DNA of 64,000 bases, from NCBI GenBank assembly GCA_023614405.1, contig CM042694.1, positions 88,395,285 through 88,459,284 on the forward strand, written 5' to 3'. Source of the DNA: Avena insularis. Taxonomy: Eukaryota; Streptophyta; Magnoliopsida; Poales; Poaceae. The position numbers were made by a program, and so were the translations under genes. Numbering within the stretch: the first letter of the stretch is position 1; the number at the start of each line of letters is the position of its first letter. The notes under the pieces were generated by a model. It had not been told where the DNA came from and searched no databases. It was given only the letters and a program-made list of their open reading frames with translations. Positions 56,135 to 64,000 of the stretch are shown one piece after another.

Positions 56135-56769
56135 CTCCCTCCATCTAAAAATAAGTGACTTGATTTTGTCTAGATTCACATGTATCAAGACACGTTTTAG
56201 TGTGTACATAAATGTGAATCCATGGTTTTTAAAGCGTCCGAGCGCTTTAAAGCGCCAGGGGGGGGGGGGGGGGTACTCGACGTGCGAAGCGAGGCGACAC
56301 TTTATGGTGATTACTAAAATGGCTAACAGCACCACGGCCACCACAAAATAGCAAGCAGTGCAGCTGAGGCGGGAGAGGAAAGAGACCAAGAGGAGCAGTA
56401 TCTTGGTGCCCTACTGGGGAATGGTTGTGCCAGGTGGAGGAGAAGCCCTCTAGCTTGGCCGGAGAGGAGGAGGCCGATGGAGGATGGAGGAATCGACCGG
56501 AGCAAGAGCAAATCTAGAGGACGACGAGCTGGCCGCCAGAGAGGGAGAGAGCCCATGTGTCTCTCTCTGAATCGTTTCGGTGAACCCTCTCTCCCCTCTC
56601 TTTTCCCTCCCACGCAGGCCCAATTTCCCTCCTAGGGCGCCTAGCTCAATAATCTAAAGCGCCATCGATGCTTTGCCATGCCAGGGCGCCTCAACACTGC
56701 AGAAGCGACGCTTTAAATCCATGTGTGAATCTAGGTAAAGCTAAGTCATTTATTTCTGGATGGAGCGAG
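56135..56769. mobile_element. Stowaway-type MITE carrying a nested insertion
   Basis: It begins CTCCCTCCATCTAAAAATAA and ends with the inverted form TTATTTCTGGATGGAGCGAG, flanked by TA on both sides (56133-56134 and 56770-56771). Without the nested element it is about 136 bp. The same site in the first duplication unit (GTTACATATC near 55437) is empty with a single TA. Confidence 0.85.
56225..56715. mobile_element. hAT-like element of 491 bp inside the Stowaway MITE
   Basis: The 8-bp duplication AATCCATG flanks it (56217-56224 and 56716-56723), the size typical of hAT elements. Ends carry the inverted repeat TTAAAGCGTC. AAGCGCC/GGCGC words are repeated inside near both ends. A run of 16 G lies at 56258-56273. 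ORFs inside show no transposase. Confidence 0.75.
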
Positions 56770-57532
56770 TACATATCTAAATATAATTTTTACTAAGGAA
56801 CCATTAGTGCAGATTGCTAATAGCCAAGGGGTGGTATTTGCAAAAATAAATCCTAGAAATTGACTTCATAGAGCCAACGGACATTTAAGCTAAGTATTTT
56901 CCTAACAATTGTCTAGCTAACTACTCATATGTTGCTAGGGAACAATGAGAATATAGAGAACCCACACATATATTGGCTAGAAGTCACAAATTATACTTCA
57001 CAAAAGTCGAACACCACACCGCCGTGGTTTTTCTTACAGAAATGTTTAGCTAAGTCCATAAATGGATATAATATAATATTCACATCTTTATCTAAGTAAA
57101 AACATATGGAGGTAACACAGTCAGTAGTACCGGTGATCGATACAACTACAATGGGCCCTCTTGGCTACCAAAGACATTGACTTGTAGTTAAGTTTATTTT
57201 CAGAAGGTCAAACAGTTATTTCAGAGATTGAAAAAATATTCAGAGTTGTACTATACCGGTACAGGCATCTATCTGACTACAGATGCAAACATACAAACAA
57301 CTGACGATCAACCATGCTCCCGATCTCCAGAGGTACTACGTAAGTGTCAATGTCTAGTTGTAAGTGATTTCTGAAAATTAGTGTTTTTCTTTATTATGCT
57401 CATATCTTTGTGTAGTAAAATCCATTGATTTTACCTTGTGTAAGTCTAAACAGAGTCGCACAAGTGCATAACTATTAATTTAATCAAGTAAGCAAAACAA
57501 TTATCAGAGTATAAAGGGACATGGCAGAGTGT

Positions 57533-57751
57533 TTACATGCCATGGAAGCTGTCGGAGTTCTTGGGCTCCTTGCACACCATGCCGAGGACGATGAGCTTGG
57601 CATCCTGGGTATAGTGGATCTTGACCCAGTTGCTGCCAGCACCGTACATGCCATGGACGAAGTTGTCTGGGAGGAAGATGTTGTTGACGGGGCCAGAATG
57701 GAGCGAGTCCATGAACTGCAGTGCAGGACACCACGTCGTCCACCGGCACAA
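57533..57751 (-). pseudogene. Captured beta-tubulin exon 1 fragment
   Basis: The minus-strand frame follows beta-tubulin residues near 70-130: [19 protein letters not shown], then [18 protein letters not shown] and [11 protein letters not shown]. The invariant tubulin stretch [20 protein letters not shown] is recognisable but altered at several conserved positions. It stops where plant beta-tubulin genes have their first intron. Sequence before residue 70 is absent and replaced by fibrillin-derived DNA. No function is possible. Confidence 0.8.
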
Positions 57752-57824
57752 TGAGCGGCGCTGGCCACCGCCTTTTTATTAGGAAGCCAGGAAGTGAGAA
57801 GGCTCACCGTAGGATTCAATTTTA

Positions 57825-58130
57825 GTCGAGGAAGTCGGTCGCCTGGACGGGCGCAGTGGTTGGATCGGCGGCCTCGAGCTGGGCCACGAGCTCCACGACC
57901 TCACTCTAGACCTGCGCGGATGCCTGGAGGCGTCGTCCGGAGCCGTACACTGCCGCCCATCGTCGTCCTCCGGAGCCGGCATCGGGGTGGGCGTGGGCTT
58001 CCCGCCCACTCGTCCTCATCACGCTGGCATCCGGCCCCGCATCGATGGCTGCAAACGTCGAGGACGCGCCCTCCCCTGCTGCTCCTCGGTTCTGTGAGTT
58101 GTAGTCGCCCGCACGCACCAGAGGCCCCAA
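57825..58130 (-). pseudogene. Captured plastid fibrillin (PAP) exon fragment
   Basis: One minus-strand frame reads VYGSGRRLQASAQV, a TAG stop (57906-57908), then SEVVELVAQLEAADPTTAPV and FLD. This follows the start of the plastid-lipid-associated protein/fibrillin domain, normally a YGT-G-RG-A-S-[ED] segment and then EV-ELV-QLEA-NPT-APV before LDG-W. The upstream Ala/Ser/Gly-rich part might be the end of a transit peptide. The stop falls where the family has Arg or a similar residue. The following exon is missing, and beta-tubulin sequence starts about 75 bp further on. Confidence 0.65.
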
Positions 58131-58475
58131 CCGATAGACATACGGAGGCGATGGAACGTGTACGGGGACCGGAGGCGGCGTGGCGGGGCCCGGAGGAAGG
58201 CGGCACGGCTCAGCCTGAGGCGGTTGGGTTGTGGAACCCTAGCTCGGGGGCAAGAGGCCTCACTCGGGATTTTGGATCGAGAGGCTGCCTCCTCGCTCAG
58301 GATTCGGGAACGAAGAGGTTCAGTCGGGTTTAGTTGGGCCTGGCCCAAGTACGTGGAGGACCAAGCGCTGCGATGACACGGAGCGATGCGCGACCAAGCA
58401 AGCGACGTAGTGCGGCAGAAAACGGAACCAGCTGGTTCTTTTTAGATAGTATATATATATAATAATATATAGAGA
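58131..58475 (-). other. GC-rich 5' part of Helitron 2
   Basis: Frames of up to 109 codons (58019-58348, minus strand) overlap here without a recognised domain. This may be the 5' leader of the captured fibrillin gene. The last 40 bases are the AT-rich Helitron 5' terminus. Confidence 0.35.
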
Positions 58476-58915
58476 TATACGGCGAAGGGATGGACAGGAT
58501 CAGCAATAATATATATTAATGAAAAAAGAAAAATAACACCTAATTTCAAGTCAAATCCTAAAGAAAAACATAACGGTTGCATTAAAAGAACAGTGACCAC
58601 AACTCAAAGACACAATATTTTAATTTTGTTTCATTGAGTTTCATTGGGTTTTAAAGTCCATCATTATGTTTCGTTGTGTCTTCAAATTTAGGATCTAAAT
58701 TTTGTCGAAATAAAACTTTTTGAGCTGGCTTAAAAGATACTTTCAAAATAAATACTCATGTTAAACGGATTGATATTTATTTTGAAACATAATGATTTTT
58801 TTAAATCCAACACTATAAAGCAAAAGAGAGTACTAGAAAGTGGCAGGGCCTTTGGATCCAAGAAAATGAACAACTCTTATTCATTTGAGGTGGTAGTGAC
58901 CTCATCTATACACTA
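58476..58915. other. AT-rich host sequence right of Helitron 2
   Basis: No gene or terminal repeat was found. TTCATTGAGTTTCATTGGGTTT near 58631 is a simple imperfect repeat. Confidence 0.3.
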
Positions 58916-59154
58916 CTCCTTTCGTCCAGGAACAAGTGACTTGGATTTGGCTGAATTAGCATGTGCATGTAAATTTAGACAAATGCAAGTCACTTATGTA
59001 AAATATAAGATGTTTTAGCTTTGTGAAGCTAATTTATCTAGACCACTTTTATACTGTAGGTTTGAAGAGGTTCCGAATGAACCTACACATTAAAAAGGGT
59101 CAGATACATTCACCTCAGAAAGCTAAAACATCTTATATTTTGAAAAGGGGGGAG
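58916..59154. mobile_element. Chimeric Stowaway-type MITE
   Basis: The element starts CTCCTTTCGTCCAGGAACAA and ends AAAAGGGGGGAG, flanked by TA (58914-58915 and 59155-59156). Internal inverted repeats AATATAAGATGTTTTAGCTT (near 59000) and AAGCTAAAACATCTTATATT (near 59120) match each other but not the left terminus, so it looks like one Stowaway end joined to another family. Confidence 0.65.
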
Positions 59155-59156
59155 TA

Positions 59157-59866
59157 GAAGCTAGTGGTTCTAGCATTTACACTTTGTATAGGTTCAGAAA
59201 TCTGTTTGAAGCGTGTTTTATTTCGCTAAGTTTAGAAAAAAATGGATTAGCGATCTGGTGCCCCTCGTCCCTCTAGCCAAGAAAACTCTAGGGGAAACCT
59301 CAAATCCCGAGGGATCGAGCGATGGCGGTGTTATGTGCATCATTCCCCTCTTGAGGGCATCGCTTTTGGAGTTCTCATCGACTATAGGGATCAGCGGAGG
59401 CCCTGGGTTTGGTGGAGGTGGTCATCTTCTCCGTCGAAGGTGGCCGACCTGCGGCTGGTTTGGCAGATCTCGCGATCCGTCTTCCAGTCCCAGCAGCGAG
59501 GCGGGGAGACATAGGTACCGGTGAAAACCGAGCCATTGGCAAGAGATGGCGGCATTACCATGTCGTTACCTTGATGAAGGCATCGCCGTGCACCTTGTGT
59601 CGACCTCAATCGTGCTACTCCGAGAGAAACCCTAAGATCTTCGGGTCAGGCGATGGCGGTGCCACGGTGTCGGTATCATGTTCTCTCCTGGTAGCATCGC
59701 CCGTGGAGCAGCGCTGGACAGAAGAGGTAGGAGGGTGGAGCGGCTAGCGCGCGGGGGGTGGTGCTGCTTGGCACCGAGGTGGTGTCGGTGGCTGGTGTGG
59801 CGAGAGTCAGCGCATTGATCTACATGCTGATGACCGGTTGGCGGAAGATTTTGAAGGCGACGACAT
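59157..59866. other. GC-rich repetitive spacer left of element D
   Basis: Two diverged copies of a motif (AGCGATGGCGGTG... CATCGC) lie at 59308-59360 and 59650-59705, both preceded by AAACCCTA/AAACCTCA-like words. Frames of about 100 codons occur on both strands without a domain. It probably derives from an old repeat. Confidence 0.35.
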
Positions 59867-60495
59867 TGATACATTGCAAATGTATCTATAATTTTTGATG
59901 TTCCATGCTTGGTTTTATCTACTTTCTTGTGTTTTTTCCACACTTTGGAGTACTTTTCATATGATTTCTTGGACTAACCTATTAACAAGAGGCACAGTGC
60001 CAGCTGCCTGTTTTCTGTTGTTTTTGGTTCCAGGAAAGTCAGAAAATGAATATTCTCGGAATTGGACGGGACAAAAGCCAAACTCATTATTTTACCGAGG
60101 GACACCTGGAGCCAGAATACGATATGGAGAGGGCTGGGTCCGCCACACCACTGCCCGCGGCGCTGGCTGCCCGCCAGTGGGTGGTGGCCAGCCAGCACCC
60201 CTCGGTCTCTCCTTCCGCCTATATATTGTCTCTGATACGGAAACCCTAAGTACCCGATCAAAATTCCACGAAAGAGTTCAGAGTCAGCCGTCATCTCCAT
60301 CCCTAGATCGGGAGGATGAAGCTCTTCCGCATCCCGCCGAGAGGGAATTCACCCTAGAGGCCTTCTTCTTCATCATGCAAGCCTCCGGTGTGATGCGTGA
60401 GTAGTTCATCTCTGGACTACGGGTCCATGTAGTAACTAGATGGCTGGTTCTCCTCCTTTGTGCTTTCATGTTTAGATCTTGTGAGCTCCGTTTAG
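59867..60495 (+). mobile_element. 5' LTR of element D, 3' part deleted
   Basis: It begins TGATACATTGC like the 3' LTR of A and has the same terminal hairpin and a TATA box (CTATATATT, 60219-60227). After about 60495 the LTR stops, and gag-end sequence (CTTCTTCATTTGAGAACACT) begins within 30 bp. The second half of the LTR, the primer site and nearly all of gag are deleted. Confidence 0.8.
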
Positions 60496-63400
60496 ATATT
60501 TCTGGTGTTAATCTTAATGCTTCTTCATTTGAGAACACTTGATTCTTTTTCTTGCTTCTTATGCCTAACTTAAAGGCGTTAAAGAAAAATACTTATTGGG
60601 AGATAATTCAAAAGTTTTAGATGAGTCTTAGAAGTTATTACCTCAGTAATAACCGCTCCTTATCCTTTTTATTTGCTTTTGTGCCAAGAGTAACCTCTAA
60701 TGAGAGAGAAGTAATGATTAGGAAAGTTGTTGTCCCGAAACAGATTTCTGTGCTTCACCATAAAAATTCGTGTAAAATATCTATACGTCCTTTTGAGGCG
60801 TGAATTTTTGTGCTTCTGCCCCAGGTTGTTATCTAACTTTCGTTAGTTTAATACTTTTTGATTTGAGCAGTAGAAGGTCTTCAAAAAAATTCATATTTAC
60901 CTGCTGATCTGTTTTGACAGATTTCTGCCATTTTCTGCATTTGCTTCTTGTTGGTTCCTTTTTGAGTTCTTTTGAGGAATTGAGCTTTTTGAGGGAAGTG
61001 CTACATTAGCTTGTGTTTTAATAGAAGTTTTATTGGTGTTAGAACTGAACCTAAAGACCTATTATCTTGAGTGCACTAATGTTGCTAATAAAGATTGTGT
61101 GAAGTTTTGTATGAAGGAAAAATTCCAGGTGTATGGAAGGAATGAGTAATGAGATGAAGGATGGACTAAAGCTCAAGCTTGGGGATGTCACGTGTGTCAC
61201 CCCAAGAAATATCCAAGAAGTACATGTGTCTTCATCAATAAAAATTATAGGTTTCTTCCAAACGCTTCATTTTTATTGTTTCATGCACAGTGATACATCC
61301 ATTTTGCATCACTATTCTATGTCTTAATTCACTATTATTCATTGATATATTTCATATTGAGAGGTGATACTTATGTTATTTCATCTGTTTTTGCATGGTT
61401 GATGACTTTTGGAGCATGGACCGTTGCAGTCAGAATTCTGATGGAAAAGGTGCTGTTTGGAGGCAAAATTCGCGAAGATCAGAAAATCCGGGAAAATATA
61501 CGGAAAATACTATTTTTCCAGAAGAATAAGGATGCCAGAAGACGGAGTGGAGATGGGCCACAGGGGGCCCACACCACCCCCTGGCGCGGGCAGCCCTAGG
61601 TCAGGCTCGAGGTGGTGTGGCCACCTGCCCACTCCACCTCCTCCTGGCGATATCAACCTCCCGAAACCCTAAGACTCGGGGAGCGACCATAGAAAGATTC
61701 CGCCGCCTCTGCGGGGCAGAAAACACCAAGAGAGAAAGATCTCTCCGGCAGACAGATTTCTGCCGGGAAAATTCCTTCCCGGAGAGGGGAGATCATCGCC
61801 ATCAACACCACCATCAAGCTGGACTTCATCGGGATCATCATCACCACCATCATCACCATCAGCACCCTCATCACCATCTCCATATTGCTGTAACAATTGT
61901 GTTGAATCTTGCATAGTTCATAGGGGAAACTTTCTCGGTGTTGATTACTCTTTGTAGTTGATGCTATTGAGTGAACCATTGAATTATTGTTTATGTTCAG
62001 ATTGTTATACATCATTATTCCATCTCTGATCATGATCCATATGATGTCTTGTGATTAGTTCGTTTTGTTCTTGAGGACATGGGAGAAGTCTTGTTGTTAG
62101 TAGTGGAGTGGTGTTGAGAAAGATTCAATAGATTGTTATTTAAGTTGTGGTGTACTTTTTCTAGTGGTGTCATGTGAATGTCGACTACATGACACTTCAC
62201 CTATATGGACCTAGGGGAATGCATTGTGTATTTGGCTACTAATCGTAGGGGTTGCCGGAGTGACAGAAACCTGAACCCCCGTTAGGAAACCATTGCACAA
62301 GGGACGTAAGGGTCTTAGAGTTTAAAGTTGTGGTTAGGTTTCTACCTTAATTACTTTCTTGTACTTACGGATGTTTGCAAGGGGTATAATCACAAGTATG
62401 TATTAGTCTTGGATGGGGCGGTACATTAGCACAGGTTCACCCACACAACACTTAGCAAGCTAAAGAAGATTAATCAACTATATGAAGCGAAAGCACTTAA
62501 CAGTCTTCCCATGTGTCCTCAAGAACGTTTGTTCATCTTAAGTAATACAACTGGCTTGTCCTTTGCTGCATAAAGGATTGGGCCACTTGCTGCATTTATT
62601 CCAACTGTCTTTTATTTACTCGCACTTTGTTTACTTGCTTTATCGAAAACCCCTAAAAATTCGTTTGCTAAGTATTTGTAGAGAATTCCTGATCCATACC
62701 ACTAGCCAGCACCTTCTGCTCCTCGTTGGGTTCGACACTCTTACTTATCCAAAATACTGCGATACACCCCCTATACTTGTGGGTCATCACACAGTTGTTG
62801 TTTTCTTGGAGCGTCTTATTTTTCGTTTTCGTTTTGGTTTTTCGTTTGCTTGGTTTTCTTAGTTTGCTGAATAAATTGGTTGGACCCCCTCTTTCATACA
62901 TTGGTTTTCAAATAGTTTGGTTTGGATTGGAAAAGAGTAGAAAAGTTCATGCTTAAGTATTGAAGAGAGCTTGTTTTTGACTGTGGCCTATGCTTTATCA
63001 TGCCATGCTCGATATTGTTTTGGATTTATGCTTAGTATTCTTTGTTGTAGCATGACTTGTTATAAACAATTGAGATTGCTTAATGTGTCTTTGAAGAATT
63101 ATGCGTTGTTTTAGCATATTAAAGCATAGTATTATGGTATTCTCCTTTGATGCTTTATTTGGGTTGACTTGGTGCATGCTCACACCATGTTATGACTATC
63201 CCAAGTCACCATAGCCTTGATGATCATTTAGTTTTCGACTTGTAGTATCACTTTATGCTTTGATCAATGATGTTTTGTTGCTCTGCATGATTATGGCCAT
63301 TATTGCTCTCTTAGTTTGTCGCTCCCAGTCTTTTGCTAGCCTCCACAACCAAGTATGAGTTCCACTCATGCATCCAACTCCAAAAACCAAGTTATTCCAA

Positions 63401-64000
63401 AGAGTCCACCATACCTACCTACTAGCATATGCTATTCCAAGTATATTCATGTTTTATCTACCTTCCAAATTAAACTTGTTATGAGAAAACTAGTGATTAA
63501 AGCTCTCACGAACTTGATGGCACACTTTACTTTTCTTGTCCTTAATAAACTTGAACCATTGTGTCGTCTATGTTGTATATGCTTGCACTTATTTGTTGGG
63601 GATTAGCAGAACCATGCTGTCATGGGGAACACTTTTAACATTGCACTTTTACTTTGTACCTAGTTGATATCATGCTTTTTTGTCTATGGATATCGCCGGT
63701 GTGAAATGAAAGGGGAGCTTGTAAGTCCATGGAGTTATGTATATGTGTTAGAGAAACGCCTGGGCCGCTGGTCTAATTCATGCTGACATGGTGGAAACCT
63801 GCAGCGTAACCATAATGAGCTGTCTATGAAGCATTCTTCTTATAAAAAAAGAGTCAGATATTGAGAAAAAGAGAAAAAGAAAAAAATATTATGAAAAGAG
63901 GAAAGAGAGAAAAAAGCACCATATTCCCATGGTAAATAAGAAGATTGCGGAGATGCTCGTTGTCTGCTTGCCTTGTCATTTTGATATTGGGATTCTTCCG
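60496..64000 (+). mobile_element. Internal 3' region of element D, split and cut by the window
   Basis: 60520-61290 and 62790-64000 follow element A from about 3950 to 5950. It contains the first hairpin near 61178-61206 but lacks the second. It is interrupted at 61291-62789 by a solo LTR. No coding region remains. The 3' LTR, if present, lies right of the window. Confidence 0.8.
61291..62789 (+). mobile_element. Solo LTR of another Gypsy-like family, 1499 bp
   Basis: It begins TGATACATCC and ends GGGTCATCA, flanked by a perfect 5-bp duplication CACAG (61286-61290 and 62790-62794). Element A has the uninterrupted site (GTGCACAGTTGTG at 4747). The middle contains a His-codon-like CAT/CAC repeat (61797-61880) that gives long but meaningless frames. 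The ends differ from the A/B/D family beyond TGATAC, so it is a separate family. Confidence 0.85.

Larger units (their letters stand above)
55058..57010. repeat. Tandem duplication of about 625 bp, second copy enlarged by transposons
   Basis: TGACAACATTTGACAAG begins unit 1 at about 55058 and unit 2 at about 55683. Both contain AGGTCCACTCCGCCTC, ACACATACACCGTACACT, CAAGAGTGGTACTTGGTGGG and TTGACTTC. Unit 2 extends to about 57010 because a MITE (56135-56769) is inserted in it. Each unit includes an exon-like minus-strand stretch (GVKSLLEAEWTYKRNQP in unit 2), of unknown identity. Confidence 0.85.
47408..58475 (-). mobile_element. Helitron 2, gene-carrying, 11068 bp (possibly two fused units)
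   Basis: The minus strand starts TCTCTATATATTATTAT at 58475 and ends CTAG at 47408, between host A and T. The 3' hairpin pairs ACCCGT with ACGGGT (47418-47437). The interior carries at least three decayed host-gene fragments in the Helitron's own orientation (fibrillin, beta-tubulin, C2H2 zinc finger), introns of unknown genes, MITEs and a tandem duplication. Near 52150-52180 a degenerate 5' edge meets a degenerate 3' hairpin-like edge, so this may be two Helitrons head to tail (47408 to about 52158 and about 52160 to 58475). No Rep/helicase was seen. Confidence 0.7.

Noticed and set aside
56258..56273. G16 run as a quadruplex-type regulatory element
   Set aside because: A single mononucleotide run inside a non-autonomous transposon may be slippage or an assembly artefact. 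Nothing else supports regulation.
57484..57819. 111-codon ORF overlapping the beta-tubulin fragment
   Set aside because: It is in another frame. The tubulin-like frame (57533-57751) is the one with recognisable family residues.
61617..61916. His-rich ORF within the solo LTR, suggestive of a metal-binding protein
   Set aside because: The His run comes from a CAT/CAC simple repeat in LTR DNA.

Overview
The window is a stretch of large plant genome made almost entirely of nested transposable elements, with one ordinary low-copy host gene. The repeat types (Athila-type Gypsy elements with a tRNA-Asp primer site, a Tat-type Gypsy element with two RNase H domains, Stowaway and Tourist MITEs, Helitrons ending in CTAG, grass L1-type LINE remains) and the GC-rich grass-style exons suggest a Triticeae grass (wheat, goatgrass or barley group). 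That assignment is inference from family resemblance, not from a search.

Layout. 1-1113 is the 3' part of a Tat-type LTR in plus orientation, abutting Athila-type element A (1114-12239, plus strand). A has a gag-protease ORF, no reverse transcriptase or integrase, and a 3' LTR split by a 3884-bp LARD-like solo LTR (7124-11007) with a perfect 5-bp target duplication. A appears to sit inside the 3' LTR of its relative B (12240-18684, minus strand). B keeps the same LTR and 3' region but carries two unknown ORFs instead of gag. B lies next to a decayed LINE (18685-19940), whose endonuclease start reappears at 33859-33990. Between the two LINE pieces are Tat-type element C (19941 to about 32800, minus strand) and a truncated Athila-type LTR (32803-33858). 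C has damaged gag, protease, RT, RNase H and integrase genes plus a long antisense gene with six GT-AG introns (21444-25752, plus strand).

From 34 to 41 kb are small DNA transposons, a 5S-rRNA-derived sequence, a poly(A) retroposon with target duplications, AT-rich repeats, and a LINE 3' end. The only convincing host gene is at 41642-42160 (minus strand), a small serine-rich protein family member.

44356-58475 holds two minus-strand Helitrons separated by 293 bp. The larger one (47408-58475) carries decayed fragments of a plastid fibrillin (PAP) gene, a beta-tubulin gene and a C2H2 zinc-finger gene, a tandem duplication, and a hAT-like element inside a Stowaway MITE whose empty site is visible in the sister copy. 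59867-64000 is a third Athila-type element (D), deleted for its coding region and interrupted by a 1499-bp solo LTR of another family.

No tRNA gene, CRISPR array or intact autonomous transposon was found. All element names are at lineage level; family names were not assigned because no database could be searched.
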